This document shows, piece by piece, positions 1 through 8,929 of a stretch of 64,000 bases of DNA. This DNA is from Prosthecobacter debontii (GTDB lineage Bacteria; Verrucomicrobiota; Verrucomicrobiia; Verrucomicrobiales; Verrucomicrobiaceae), in the NCBI GenBank assembly GCA_945869695.1, contig CAMBPV010000002.1:32786-96785 (forward strand), read 5' to 3'. The notes under the pieces are model-generated. The model worked only from the letters and a program-made list of their open reading frames with translations. It was not told where the DNA came from and ran no database searches. The translations under genes were made by a program, and so were the position numbers. Numbering within the stretch: the first letter of the stretch is position 1; the number at the start of each line of letters is the position of its first letter.

Positions 1-30
1 TTGGGAATCGTGCTGGCCATTGCCTATTAG
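1..30 (+). CDS. C-terminal end of an upstream gene (partial)
   Basis: Frame 1 reads nine hydrophobic-leaning codons (L-G-I-V-L-A-I-A-Y) and a TAG stop, five bases before the apbE start. This looks like the last residues of a membrane or hydrophobic protein that begins outside the window. The tight spacing suggests co-transcription with apbE, which in many genomes lies next to its flavinylated redox-complex targets (Nqr/Rnf). Nothing here identifies the protein. Confidence 0.3.
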   Translation: MGIVLAIAY

Positions 31-35
31 CCTCG

Positions 36-998
36 ATGAGCGCTCCACGATTTTTCAGACTTGGCACCCTGCTCTGCTTTCTTCTCCCATCCTGCCAGCC
101 GGAGGATCAAGCCGCACTCGGCGGAAAAACCATGGGCACCACCTGGTCACTGCAAATCGCACGCCCCCTGACCACCGGAGAACGGGGGAAACTTCAGCAG
201 CGACTGACAAGCGAGCTTGATTCGATCGAGCGTGTCTTTTCGACATGGAATCCTGATTCCGCGATCTCTCGTTTCAATGAATCGAAAAGCACGGAAACCA
301 TCCCAGTGACTTGGCCGCTGGCGCAGGTCCTCGCCTCTGCTCTTGATCTATCACGGCAGACCGAAGGCGCATTTGATCCCACGATGGGTCCCCTCATTGA
401 ACTCTGGGGGTTCGGCTCAGGAGGAAGAAGAACCGAACCTCCGACTCCCGATGAGATCAGCACCGCTCTCTCGAAGTGTGGGGCAGACAAACTCACCGTC
501 ACCCTGAATCCGCCCACGTTGCGAAAGGCCATCCCGGATCTAGAGGTGAACCCCTCAGCGCTCGTCGAAGGCTATGCGGCGGATCAGCTCAGACATCTCC
601 TCAAGTCCAGCGGGTATGAGGGTTGGCTCCTGGAGATTGGCGGAGATATTCTCGCCGATGGCCTTTCTCCCGACGGCAGACCGTGGCGAGTGGGCATTCA
701 GACTCCTGGCGCTGCCCTGAACGATTCCTTTTCTGATCTGCCTCTCTCCAATCAAGCGCTCGCCACCTCCGGCACTTACCGCCAGCGTTTCGAGCACGGC
801 GGGCGCATCTACTCTCACCTGATCGACCCGAAGACTGGCTGGCCCATCGAGACCAAGCTGGTTTCCGTTTCCGTCGTCTCGCCCTCGTGCATGAAGGCCG
901 ATGCTTTCGCCACGGCCTTGATGATTTTGGGGCGTCAGAGAGGCGAGCCATTGGCCCAAAGGCAGGGTCTGCGCGTCTTTTGGATCGAGGAAAACTGA
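36..998 (+). CDS. apbE: FAD:protein FMN transferase (ApbE), lipoprotein
   Basis: ApbE moves FMN from FAD onto Thr residues of periplasmic or membrane redox proteins such as Nqr/Rnf subunits. Seen: an N-terminal lipobox LLPSC with the lipidated Cys at residue 20; the family's opening motif TMGTTW near residue 32; the AFDPTMGPL segment; ALATSGTYRQ; SHLIDPKTGWPI near residue 267; and a terminal DAFATALMILG block that carries the Mg-binding Asp/Thr. The 320-aa length is normal for the family. The start at residue 1 of the lipoprotein signal is five bases after the preceding stop, so it is probably in an operon with that gene. No flavinylated partner is visible in this window. Confidence 0.93.
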   Translation: MSAPRFFRLGTLLCFLLPSCQPEDQAALGGKTMGTTWSLQIARPLTTGERGKLQQRLTSELDSIERVFSTWNPDSAISRFNESKSTETIPVTWPLAQVLASALDLSRQTEGAFDPTMGPLIELWGFGSGGRRTEPPTPDEISTALSKCGADKLTVTLNPPTLRKAIPDLEVNPSALVEGYAADQLRHLLKSSGYEGWLLEIGGDILADGLSPDGRPWRVGIQTPGAALNDSFSDLPLSNQALATSGTYRQRFEHGGRIYSHLIDPKTGWPIETKLVSVSVVSPSCMKADAFATALMILGRQRGEPLAQRQGLRVFWIEEN

Positions 999-1083
999 GA
1001 TTCACGGAGCGCCGGGAAAAAGAGCGCTCACGGCTTGTTTTCCGTAGCACGCAGGGGCAGCACAAGCTAGGATCGCCGCGCCC

Positions 1084-2058
1084 ATGGTGCGACTGATCAC
1101 ACAGCAAGGACAACTCATTGACTGGAACGAGGAGAAGACCCATCCGTTTCCAGACAACTTGGTGTTCCTGGATCTGCTCAACCCCTCCCGCACGGAGGAG
1201 TTGGACGCCGAAAAATGGCTCGAGTATCAGCTTCCGACACGGGAAGAAATGCAGGAGATCGAGGAGTCCAGCCGGTTGTATTCCGAGAAGGGTGCTCTTT
1301 ACATGACGGCATGGATTCCCGTGGGTCTCGACACGCCAGATCCGGATACGACGCCCATTTCGTTCGTGCTTGCACCCGACTGTCTCACGACCGTTCGCTA
1401 CGCAGATCCGCTAGCCTTCCGCGCCCTCGCAGATCAGGTGAAACGTCAGTGCAAAATGCCCATCTCCAGTGATGCCGTTTTCTTGCTGCTCTGTGAGTTG
1501 ATCATTGGCCGCATCGCGGATGCCCTCCAGAATGTCGAAGGTGATCTGAAACGCATCAATCGAGAAATCTTTGTGGTGAACCCGAGCAAAGCCAGCACGA
1601 CGGTGGAGCGCGATCTGGCAGAGGTCATCAAGCTCCTCGGCCGCCGCAGTGCACTGGTGGCAAATTTGCGCGAGAGCCTCGTCAGCATCAGCCGCATCCT
1701 TCAGTTCTTCCTGAACAATGGCGCATCCTGGATGAGTGGCGCACTGGCCGCCCAGTTCAGAAGCGTCATGCGAGACGTTAAATCTCTCGATGACTACACC
1801 AATCAGCAGACTCAAGAAATGACGTTCCTGCTCGAGTCCACCCTGGGCCTCATCAACATCCAGCAGAATCAGATCATCAAGATCTTCACCATTGCCAGCG
1901 TGCTCTTCATGCCCCCGACACTCATCGCGTCCATTTACGGCATGAACCTTCACATCCCGGAGGCAAAATTCGAGTATGCCTACCCGATGGTGATCATCCT
2001 CCTCATCATTTCCGCGGTGATCCCCATCGTGTTCTTCAAGCGGAAGAAGCTTTTGTAA
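1084..2058 (+). CDS. corA: CorA-family magnesium/divalent cation channel
   Basis: This is a CorA-like channel for Mg2+ (possibly Co2+/Ni2+) in the inner membrane. Seen: a soluble N-terminal domain of about 240 residues, a long helical stretch rich in Glu/Gln, then two membrane segments at the C-terminus. The signature YGMN lies at residues 285-288 at the end of TM1, followed by the short acidic loop IPEAKFEYAY. The protein ends in the basic tail FFKRKKLL. The 324-aa length is typical. It starts 85 bases after apbE with no visible terminator between them, and is followed after 15 bases by the glycosyltransferase gene, so the three may be co-transcribed. The exact ion cannot be read from sequence. 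Confidence 0.92.
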   Translation: MVRLITQQGQLIDWNEEKTHPFPDNLVFLDLLNPSRTEELDAEKWLEYQLPTREEMQEIEESSRLYSEKGALYMTAWIPVGLDTPDPDTTPISFVLAPDCLTTVRYADPLAFRALADQVKRQCKMPISSDAVFLLLCELIIGRIADALQNVEGDLKRINREIFVVNPSKASTTVERDLAEVIKLLGRRSALVANLRESLVSISRILQFFLNNGASWMSGALAAQFRSVMRDVKSLDDYTNQQTQEMTFLLESTLGLINIQQNQIIKIFTIASVLFMPPTLIASIYGMNLHIPEAKFEYAYPMVIILLIISAVIPIVFFKRKKLL

Positions 2059-2073
2059 TTCTCATCCCGCTCA

Positions 2074-3960
2074 ATGCAGGCTGTCTTGACCTTTCTCTCT
2101 TCGATACGGAATCGCCCAGTCTGGATCGTCGCCGCTCTCGCCATCATTGAGGTGGGGATTCTCCTTTTAGGTCCGGACGTCAAAGAAGCGAGGGCGAAAA
2201 TAGCCGCGAAGCCCGGAGACGTTCCTTGGGAAGCCGATGCCGATTTGGGCCTCCATTTAGCAGCCTTGCTGAACGTGGGAATACTTGTCGTCTTAGCCCT
2301 CACGACCCGATGGTGGGCACGCGGTTTTTCGGATCAATCACAGACATCGAAAGAGGTAAAATTAGTCACTAACCCCATGGCTGCGTGGTTCTGGCCACTG
2401 GTTCTGGTGGCCGTCGTTATGGGCACAGCCCTGCGACTGCCCCTCGCCAGTCGCAGCCTCTGGTGGGATGAATGCTGGGTCATCCGACAGTGCTCACACG
2501 GCAGTTGGAAGGCTGACAAAAAGAACCCCGAAGAGCAAATCTTCTCACCCACTTCGTGGAAGCGCTGCGCCTTCTATTATCAGAAGCCCACCAATCATGT
2601 GCCGATGTCATTGGCGCAAAAAGCGAGCCTCGATACTTGGCGGAAGCTTACCGGTTCCGAGCCTCATGAGATGAGCGATCTCGCAGCCCGAGTTCCTGCT
2701 TTGTTGTTTTCTGCGGCAGCCGTTGCTTTGATGGCCGCCCTGCTCAGGCAATGGGGACGACCAGGCGTCGGGGTCGTGGCTGCGTGGATACTGGCCCTGC
2801 ACCCTTGGCACATCCGATACGGAGTCGATGCAAGAGGCTATGCTCTGGTAGTCCCGCTTTGCCTGTCCGCTCTTCTGGCGAGCTCGTGCATCATCGAGAC
2901 GCGGGGCCGGAAACTTCGCTACTGGGTGTGGTTGGGATTGAACCAGTTTTTATGGCTGTGGGCTTTTCCCCATGCGCTGCTCGACGTGGGCATCATGTTT
3001 GGGATGCTGGGATGGATCCTTTTCCGCCAGCAAACCACCGCAGCAGACCGATGGGCTGTCATCGCGAGGCTGATGATCACTCACTTGTTCGCCGCCATGC
3101 TGCTGCTTCAGGCATTCTTGCCCAACTTCATGCAAGCCAAACGCTGGGCAGGTCAAGAAGCGGACACGCACTACTTTGATCAGACTTTGCTTCTTGAGAC
3201 CCTCAGCCAAGCGGTCACGGGATCACCTTGGGAGATCGCGGAGACTTCTTCAGCCTCGGAAACTGAGTCAACGCCCTCGGCTAAATCCCTGTCTGGCACA
3301 GCCTTCACTCGTCTGCTTCTCTTTCCTCTGTTAGCGGTCAGCTTTTTTGGACTTTGGGCCGTCAGCTTTGATCGTGGCAGTCATCATTGGCTCATCTATG
3401 GCATCGTCTTGAGCACATCGGCCTTTATGCTTCTCACCCGAATAGCAGAGGCCTATTTTTATCCTCGTTTTGCCATGGTTTTGCTCGTGCCCGTCGTCAT
3501 CGGAATGGCGATGTGCTGTCGGGATCTTTGGGGCCGCAGTTCCGCCCTCCAGCGCACGCTCGCTGCGGGTCCGGTGCTGGCGGCTTTCCTCCTGGCCAGT
3601 CAGCCCGCGCGCTCCGCCTTATTGAGCCTGCCCTACACCGGTTACCGCGACATCGCAGAATACTTGAGAGCACAGCCCGGCGATCCGCGCGTCGCTTGTT
3701 TCGGACTCGGGCGTGAGGCCCTTCCCGTTTATTACCCGAAGTTTACGGGTGTCGTGACGCCCGCTGAAATTCAGGCCGAGCTCGATCTAGCACGGGCGGA
3801 GAAACGAGACCTTTTTCTCGTTCAAGGCTACGACAGTTTTCACCGCTCTTTTGTTCCCGATGGCTTCAAACTCATCGATGACCCCAGCCTTTTCAAAAAG
3901 GTGCGCGACTTCCCCGGGATCGAGAATCAGTTTCTCTTCCACGTCTTCAAAGCTCAGTAA
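2074..3960 (+). CDS. Polytopic GT-C (GT39/ArnT-like) glycosyltransferase
   Basis: This is a large integral-membrane protein (628 aa, about 11-12 predicted hydrophobic segments) of the dolichyl/undecaprenyl-phosphate mannosyltransferase-like superfamily. These enzymes transfer a sugar from a polyprenyl phosphate at the periplasmic face. Seen: after two TMs, the first large loop has the acidic motif WWDECW (residues 130-135), where GT-C enzymes keep their catalytic Asp. Further on, LHPWHIRYGVDARGY (about 242-256) is the conserved segment of the family. The C-terminal ~100 residues form a soluble periplasmic tail. Donor and acceptor are unknown. The last 14 bases overlap the end of the convergent phosphatase gene. 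Confidence 0.85.
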   Translation: MQAVLTFLSSIRNRPVWIVAALAIIEVGILLLGPDVKEARAKIAAKPGDVPWEADADLGLHLAALLNVGILVVLALTTRWWARGFSDQSQTSKEVKLVTNPMAAWFWPLVLVAVVMGTALRLPLASRSLWWDECWVIRQCSHGSWKADKKNPEEQIFSPTSWKRCAFYYQKPTNHVPMSLAQKASLDTWRKLTGSEPHEMSDLAARVPALLFSAAAVALMAALLRQWGRPGVGVVAAWILALHPWHIRYGVDARGYALVVPLCLSALLASSCIIETRGRKLRYWVWLGLNQFLWLWAFPHALLDVGIMFGMLGWILFRQQTTAADRWAVIARLMITHLFAAMLLLQAFLPNFMQAKRWAGQEADTHYFDQTLLLETLSQAVTGSPWEIAETSSASETESTPSAKSLSGTAFTRLLLFPLLAVSFFGLWAVSFDRGSHHWLIYGIVLSTSAFMLLTRIAEAYFYPRFAMVLLVPVVIGMAMCCRDLWGRSSALQRTLAAGPVLAAFLLASQPARSALLSLPYTGYRDIAEYLRAQPGDPRVACFGLGREALPVYYPKFTGVVTPAEIQAELDLARAEKRDLFLVQGYDSFHRSFVPDGFKLIDDPSLFKKVRDFPGIENQFLFHVFKAQ

Positions 3961-4957
3961 AAGCGACCTGCATTTCCAGTGGGGTCTCTCCCTTTTCGCT
4001 GATGATTTTGACGGTCAGACTCCGGGAATCCCAGTCGATGCGCAGATGTCCGACGTTGGGCAAATGATAGGTTTTCAGCAGGACACGATTCTTGTTGGGG
4101 GTCGGCGTGCCTCGAGGATGTTTTTGCGTCATCGAGCTGGAAGTGAAATCGAACACTCCGAGCCTCGAAAACTCACACCAATGTCGGTCGCCACTCAAAA
4201 CAAGCGCGGGCTGACCTCGAAGCAGCGTGAGCAATCGGCGCTGCTCATGCGGAAAATTACCCCAACACTCTCCGCCATGCGCTTCGGGGGCCAATTGAAT
4301 GCTGGAGACGATGATGCGTAAATCCGCCGGCTCGCCAAGCACCTTGGCCAACCAGTTCCACTGGTCTTCACCCAAGATTGAAGTGGATTCATCGTCCGTG
4401 GGAACCGCTGTCCCTCCCAACATCGCTCGATCCTTCGCGACCTTTTTCAAAGGACTGCGAAAGTAGCGTGTATCGAGCATGATAACCTGCAAGCGCTTTC
4501 CGACGGGGCCAAAAGTCTGCGCATGGTAAACCCCCTCCTGCTTGCGTCGCGGTGAGTCAGCGGGTTCGTCGAGCCAGTTCCAGAACTCAGCTTGGGCCTC
4601 TTTTTTGTGAGCGTATTCCACGCCGCCATCATTCTCGCCAAAATCGTGATCGTCCCAGGTTGCGAGGATAGGCTTGCTCTTCAGGCCCTGGAAAAAGCGG
4701 CTGCTTTTCAGCAACGCATACTTTTCCTTCATCATCGGGATACCGCCTTTGTCAGCGTATACGTTGTCTCCCATGAAGATGAACAGATCACGCGGCAGAC
4801 TGAGCGTTTGATCGAGCATGGGGTGCTCATGGGTATCGAGGCAGGAGCCGAAGAGGATGTCGCGGATCGGTTGTTCCTCGGCGGCGCTCGCAGCGATCAA
4901 ACCTAGAGCAGGAATGCCGGAGATGAAGTGGCGGCGAGTGCGGGTGAAAGGCTTCAT
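3947..4957 (-). CDS. PhoD-like metallophosphatase (alkaline phosphatase D family), Tat-exported
   Basis: This is a secreted metal-dependent phosphoesterase of the PhoD type. Seen: a Tat-like signal TRRHFISG at residues 7-14; metal/active-site blocks MGDNVYAD (62-69), WDDHDFG (101-107) and SGDRHW (255-260); and the conserved GSCLDTH near residue 37. At 336 aa it is shorter than classical PhoD (~500 aa), as in the compact bacterial subfamily. The start is chosen at the ATG that overlaps the yaeQ stop by four bases (ATGA), which gives translational coupling; a longer in-frame extension upstream has no signal peptide logic. Substrate (phosphodiester or phosphomonoester) is not determined by the sequence. 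Confidence 0.9.
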   Translation of the reverse strand: MKPFTRTRRHFISGIPALGLIAASAAEEQPIRDILFGSCLDTHEHPMLDQTLSLPRDLFIFMGDNVYADKGGIPMMKEKYALLKSSRFFQGLKSKPILATWDDHDFGENDGGVEYAHKKEAQAEFWNWLDEPADSPRRKQEGVYHAQTFGPVGKRLQVIMLDTRYFRSPLKKVAKDRAMLGGTAVPTDDESTSILGEDQWNWLAKVLGEPADLRIIVSSIQLAPEAHGGECWGNFPHEQRRLLTLLRGQPALVLSGDRHWCEFSRLGVFDFTSSSMTQKHPRGTPTPNKNRVLLKTYHLPNVGHLRIDWDSRSLTVKIISEKGETPLEMQVAFTEL

Positions 4958-5514
4958 CGTGTGCCTCCAAAAAGTTGAACCAGCTTGATCTCGACAGACC
5001 GACCGTCTTGCTCCACCCAGAGACTGCCTTCTTGGAGGGTGAACTGGAGGGTCATCGAGCGGTCGGCGAGGGCACCGAGAGCCTGACTTTGATCCGCCGG
5101 GATCTGCCAGACGGTGAGATTTTCCACACGAGCCAGTTTGGAGGCGATGCCACTCCACCACGTAGCCGCACCCGAACTAAAGGAATAAACCGTGACCTTT
5201 TTTGATCGTCCGCAGACGCGCACCAGCCGTTTTTCATCGGGTTGCCCCAGCTCAATCCAGTGCTCAGTCAGTCCCGTGAGATCCGTCTGACAGAGCGCGG
5301 GCTCATCTGCCTCCCACATGTCTTTTCCAAACTCGAGCGCCCCCTGATCATTCGTCGGCGGTGCATTCAGCACGAAGGCCAGCAGCCGCACCATCATCCG
5401 CTCCTCGGTCTCCGAGGGATGCCGCGCGATCGTGAGCGCGTGGTCCGCGTAGTGATTCTGATCCAGATCGGAGAACGAAATGCTCGCCCGGTAAATGATT
5501 GCCTTCAGTGCCAT
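4954..5514 (-). CDS. yaeQ: YaeQ family protein
   Basis: Strong family match by eye: the opening MALKAIIYRA, the DQNHYADHALTIARHPSET block (about residues 18-36), ERMMVRLLAF, and the GKDMWEADEPALCQ segment are all characteristic of YaeQ. The family adopts a PD-(D/E)xK nuclease-like fold. Its molecular role is unsettled: the E. coli gene was first described as a suppressor of RfaH loss. Length (186 aa) is normal. It is the first gene of a leftward pair, and its stop overlaps the phosphatase start by four bases. The two are probably co-expressed, although no functional link is known. Confidence 0.93.
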   Translation of the reverse strand: MALKAIIYRASISFSDLDQNHYADHALTIARHPSETEERMMVRLLAFVLNAPPTNDQGALEFGKDMWEADEPALCQTDLTGLTEHWIELGQPDEKRLVRVCGRSKKVTVYSFSSGAATWWSGIASKLARVENLTVWQIPADQSQALGALADRSMTLQFTLQEGSLWVEQDGRSVEIKLVQLFGGTR

Positions 5515-5584
5515 TGGATGAGATAGGTGCGGGAAGGAGCAGGGTCAAGGCCACGCGCTCGCTGCTGATGAAGCAAAGAAGGAA

Positions 5585-6889
5585 ATGGCCTTGGCCTCCG
5601 TTGACACGGGAGTGCATCATTCTTTCCCACTCCCACTTTTTCTCGCGCTCACCGGTGCTCAGCTCATCGCGGCGGACCTCTCCGTTTCGAGTTATCCCAG
5701 CCTTCAAGACGCGCTGACCGCCAATCCCGGAAAACAAATCTTTGTTCCAGCGGGAGATTATGTGATCAAAGAGAAGCTCAAAATTCGAGGGGATCGCGCA
5801 GGTTTGTTTGGGCCTGGCCGCATCATTCAGGAACGCAGCGATCAGCCGATCCTCGAAATCGAAAACGCCGAGGGCGTGGAGATCCGGGGCCTCACTCTCA
5901 CTCGACCCGATGGAAATCAGGACACTCGGAGCGAGGCGATCTTGGCCATCAAGTGCCGCGATCTCGTGATCGACAATGTGCGGGTCATCGATAATCGAAC
6001 CGCGTCGGGCGCGATCACGGTTCGGGAGTCAAAGGGCGCCCGAATCAGCCACTGCCTCGTGCGCAATTACATGCGACTGAGCGTCGATGATCGCACGGCA
6101 AGCGCGGACTGGGGCTACGCCTTTAACTGCACTGACGGCACAGGCATCTCCATCTCCTACAGCACGGGAACCTTGATCGAGGGGAACCGAGTGATCGAAG
6201 AAAACCTCGTTCCGACGCCCGATATCAAAGAGAAGTTCAAACTCGGCACCTGGGTCAAGCGGGCCGCGAAGAAAGGAACCATCGTCAACCAGCAGACGTG
6301 GGACTCCGGCTACACGGACGCCTGGCAGCAGGGCTCCGGCATCGTCGTGACCGCGCCGGAGACCAGCGATCAAACAAGGCTCATCGGCAATCATATCGAA
6401 AACGCCGCACAAGGGATCGACCTGCACTGCGATCACGTCATCGTTTCGAACAACATCGTCACGAACGCCTTCATCGGCATGAAAGCGATGCATGGTTCTC
6501 GCAATGTGTTGATCATCGGGAATCAGTTTTCAAAAAACAGCCTTTGGGCCATCGGACTGATGCCCGGAGCCGGGGCCAAAGCGACGAATGTTGATGGCGG
6601 GTCCATCATCTCGAATAACATCATCTCAGACTTCGGTCGCGGAGATGCCCATTGGATCTGGGGAAATGAGCGGTCGCCCTTGAAGTTTGACACCGGCCAA
6701 CAGCCGGATGATCCCCCGCTTACCGATGTGATCGTCCAGGGCAACGTGGTCGATTGCAGAGGTGAGCCGCTCTACAAATATGCCGTAATTATCCCCGGCG
6801 GCCCCAATGCACCACGCGGGATGCATTTCTCAAACAACCTCTTTCATGCGGGAACCCAAGGCATCGCAAACATCGACCTGCCGCCTTAG
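5585..6889 (+). CDS. Secreted right-handed parallel beta-helix (pectate-lyase-like) protein
   Basis: Secreted or periplasmic protein of the pectin-lyase-like superfamily (434 aa). Seen: an N-terminal hydrophobic segment with an LTGAQLIAAD cleavage-like region around residue 27; the family's entry strand SYPSLQDALTANPGKQIFVPAGDYVI; then many short helix-coil repeats ending in N-x-I/V (for example IVSNNIVTNAF, SIISNNIISDF, VIVQGNVVDC). Such proteins bind or cleave polysaccharides or act as epimerases. No catalytic residues can be assigned from sequence alone. The true start could be a few codons later than the ATG used here. It is transcribed divergently from yaeQ. Confidence 0.8.
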   Translation: MALASVDTGVHHSFPLPLFLALTGAQLIAADLSVSSYPSLQDALTANPGKQIFVPAGDYVIKEKLKIRGDRAGLFGPGRIIQERSDQPILEIENAEGVEIRGLTLTRPDGNQDTRSEAILAIKCRDLVIDNVRVIDNRTASGAITVRESKGARISHCLVRNYMRLSVDDRTASADWGYAFNCTDGTGISISYSTGTLIEGNRVIEENLVPTPDIKEKFKLGTWVKRAAKKGTIVNQQTWDSGYTDAWQQGSGIVVTAPETSDQTRLIGNHIENAAQGIDLHCDHVIVSNNIVTNAFIGMKAMHGSRNVLIIGNQFSKNSLWAIGLMPGAGAKATNVDGGSIISNNIISDFGRGDAHWIWGNERSPLKFDTGQQPDDPPLTDVIVQGNVVDCRGEPLYKYAVIIPGGPNAPRGMHFSNNLFHAGTQGIANIDLPP

Positions 6890-6953
6890 ATGGTAAGGCA
6901 CCCCAACCGGTTGAAAGGCCGGTGAAAGAGGGGAAAGACACGTGGACACGAAC

Positions 6954-7385
6954 TCACGCCCGGACGGCCAAAGGCGTTTCCTCCACCACGGCCGGTGCCC
7001 GCAGGTCCAGCCGCACCGTGCCGTAGTCCAGCAGCCCCGGCTCCGGCTGGTTCACCGTTGGGATGGAAAAGAAAAGCAAACGCCGGTCATCACCCGGGTT
7101 CGCCCGCACCACGCCCGCCTTCCGCATCACCCTCAGATGCTTGCTCACTCCGTCGAAGTCGCGTTTCAGCATCGTCGCCATTTGAGACGCGCACAGCGGC
7201 CCGTGCTGCACCATCAGCTTCAGCATCTGCCACCTCAGCGGATTCCCCAGCGCGGCAAAAAAACTCGGTGCATTCGGCGGGGGCGAGACCACCCGCGCCG
7301 CTGGTGAGGCAGCCGGCGTCAATGTTCCCGCCGTAGACCCGGTCGAAGAAGTCGAAGTGCTCATGCCTGACATTTCTCTAGGCAT
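6954..7385 (-). CDS. ArsR-type winged-helix transcriptional regulator
   Basis: Small DNA-binding regulator. After a low-complexity Ser/Thr/Pro-rich N-terminus of about 38 residues comes a typical ArsR/SmtB-like winged helix: FFAALGNPLRWQMLKLMVQHGPL, then the recognition-helix region CASQMATMLKRDFDGVSKHL and RVMRKAGVV. A classic metal-binding ELCVCDL motif is absent, so sensing of arsenite or zinc by the standard site is not supported. The start may be the internal ATG seven codons downstream. It stands alone, and its target genes are not evident. Confidence 0.8.
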   Translation of the reverse strand: MPREMSGMSTSTSSTGSTAGTLTPAASPAARVVSPPPNAPSFFAALGNPLRWQMLKLMVQHGPLCASQMATMLKRDFDGVSKHLRVMRKAGVVRANPGDDRRLLFFSIPTVNQPEPGLLDYGTVRLDLRAPAVVEETPLAVRA

Positions 7386-7406
7386 AGTTTTGCCCCAATC
7401 CTAACC

Positions 7407-7808
7407 TCAAGCATTTCCCGAAAGAACCCCTCTGGGGCGAAATGGCAACGTGGTGATCGAGACAAGAAAACCGCAGGCAATGCCGGTGGGGAAAACCACG
7501 GGGGCGTAATCCCGAATCACAACGAATGGCATCCAGAGGTAAGGGATCACAAACAACACGGCTCCGATGATTGGGCTGAACACACCCATCACGGGAAGAA
7601 CCAGCCAATGCAGCGTCCGGCACATGCGGTAGAGCCGAAGCCAGGTCACGGCTGACACAGTGGAGCTCCAAACCGTCCATCCGATGTCGTGAGGCTCGAT
7701 AAAGTTCACTTGCCCGACATGATACTTTGCCATGAGCCAGTAGCCGACCAAAGCCATGACCACAGCGACCGCCACTACTATCAAATGTTCGGTGATCGCT
7801 TTCATCAT
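7407..7808 (-). CDS. Small hypothetical membrane protein
   Basis: A 133-aa protein I do not recognise. It has about four hydrophobic segments: residues 6-26, around 47-65, 70-90 and 98-118. It contains LHWLVLPVMGVFSPIIGAVLF and ends in FRPRGVLSGNA. No catalytic motif is visible. It is separated from the ArsR-type gene by about 20 bases on the same strand and diverges from the toxin-antitoxin pair. It may form a small transcription unit with the regulator, but this is not shown. Confidence 0.6.
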   Translation of the reverse strand: MMKAITEHLIVVAVAVVMALVGYWLMAKYHVGQVNFIEPHDIGWTVWSSTVSAVTWLRLYRMCRTLHWLVLPVMGVFSPIIGAVLFVIPYLWMPFVVIRDYAPVVFPTGIACGFLVSITTLPFRPRGVLSGNA

Positions 7809-7889
7809 TCGATCATACGTGAGTTGTTAGAAGGGCGAAAGAGGTTAGCGGTTCTGTCCAATCGATACAGTTGCATCTGCGCGGCCACG

Positions 7890-8174
7890 ATGGCATCCTA
7901 CACTATGACCGTGACCATGACCATTCCAGATGATCTCTCTGACGAACTGAGATCATCGTTTCCAAATGTGGGCCGCGCGGCACTCGAAGCACTGGCGGCG
8001 ACTGCGTATTCCCAAGATGTCCTCTCGCTCGCTCAGGTAGGTCGGCTCCTCGGGCTTTCCTCCCGATGGGAAGCGCAGACTCTTCTGTCCCGACATGGAG
8101 TATGGCCTGGCACCACAGTGGAGGATCTGAGGTCCGATCTCGAAACACTCGAAAAACTCCGCGCTGCTGACTGA
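7890..8174 (+). CDS. UPF0175-type antitoxin
   Basis: Small protein (94 aa from this start, or 89 aa from the Met five codons later) that pairs with the PIN-domain gene after it. Seen: MTIPDDLSDEL, then RAALEALAATAYSQDVLSLAQVGRLLGLSSRWEAQTLLSRHGV, which is the helix-turn-helix-like core of UPF0175 proteins. These usually precede DUF3368 PIN toxins. The longer upstream reading is rejected because it runs antisense through the neighbouring gene's start. Its TGA overlaps the toxin ATG (TGATG), the usual coupling in type II modules. Such antitoxins bind the toxin and repress their own promoter. Confidence 0.85.
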   Translation: MASYTMTVTMTIPDDLSDELRSSFPNVGRAALEALAATAYSQDVLSLAQVGRLLGLSSRWEAQTLLSRHGVWPGTTVEDLRSDLETLEKLRAAD

Positions 8175-8653
8175 TGCTCATCGTGAGCGATACCTCGGCT
8201 CTTTCAGTGCTGGCGGAAACGGCTCTATTGCCCCTTTTGCCCGCTCTATTCCGCCAGATCGTCATCACCGAATCTGTGCACCGAGAATGCCGAGATGTCG
8301 GTGCACCTTCTGAACTTCGGGCGTGGATAGAAAATCCACCCGATTGGCTGACCATCGTTCCAGACCCAGCCAATCTTTTACCCGAAGTGTCGAGTCTCGA
8401 CGAGGGAGAGGCCGCCTCTGTCACCCTCGCATGGGAGCACCGGCCTGGTAGCCATCTGATTTTGGATGAAAAACGCGGGCGACGCATCGCCAAGGCTCTC
8501 GGATTGTCCCTAACCGGTGTCCTAGCCATTATCGCGGATGCCACCAATCTAGGTCTAGTGGATTTCGATACTGCCTTGAGGCGCTTGGTGGAGGCAGATT
8601 TCCATGTGTCGGACGATGTGATCGCAGAAGTCCGGCGACGATTGGTCAATTAA
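8174..8653 (+). CDS. PIN-domain (DUF3368) ribonuclease toxin
   Basis: Toxin of a type II toxin-antitoxin module, expected to cleave RNA with an Mg2+-dependent PIN active site. Seen: first acidic residue in MLIVSDTSAL (Asp6); the second in LDEGEAASVTLA (Glu, about residue 77); the third in HLILDEKRGRRIAKALGL (Asp about 97); and a late acidic position in the NLGLVDFDTALRRL segment. Length 159 aa fits the family. It starts one base inside the antitoxin stop codon. All PIN acidic positions look intact, so the module appears functional. Confidence 0.88.
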   Translation: MLIVSDTSALSVLAETALLPLLPALFRQIVITESVHRECRDVGAPSELRAWIENPPDWLTIVPDPANLLPEVSSLDEGEAASVTLAWEHRPGSHLILDEKRGRRIAKALGLSLTGVLAIIADATNLGLVDFDTALRRLVEADFHVSDDVIAEVRRRLVN

Positions 8654-8838
8654 CTTCCGTTCTGCAATCGCTAGAACAGTTGGGTACATTCATTTTCCCA
8701 AACGTGTGGCTCAACGGTCCGGGGAACTACTGGTACGTCCGTTTTGGCGGAGGCTACCGGGCCGTCTGCCAGCGTGAGGACGACTCTGTTGTCTGGCTCT
8801 GGGTTGGATCGCGGCAGGACTTTGGAAAGGCCTTTTGA
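8653..8838 (+). pseudogene. Relic of a RelE/ParE-like toxin
   Basis: An open frame without any start codon runs from the end of the PIN gene to a TGA. It encodes a piece resembling the C-terminal half of RelE-type toxins: GPGNYWYVRFGGGYRAVCQR, then EDDSVVWLWVGSRQDF. The order 'short helix, W-Y-V-R, Y-R-A-V/I, V-x-x-L-x-V-G-x-R/H' matches the last beta-strands of that fold. The N-terminal half and a start are missing, so this is probably a decayed copy. The assignment rests on pattern similarity only. The following ~90 bases hold nothing I recognise. Confidence 0.4.
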
Positions 8839-8929
8839 AAGAAGACGACAGAGGGACAGATACTTGCTGCTGCTTTGGCCGGGTAAAGCAATGAAAGGAC
8901 GGACAAATTAAACCACGACCATGGTTCGA

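Noticed and set aside
6895-6940. ACCGG..CCGGT hairpin after the beta-helix gene as a terminator
   Set aside because: Only five-base arms and no T-run after it.
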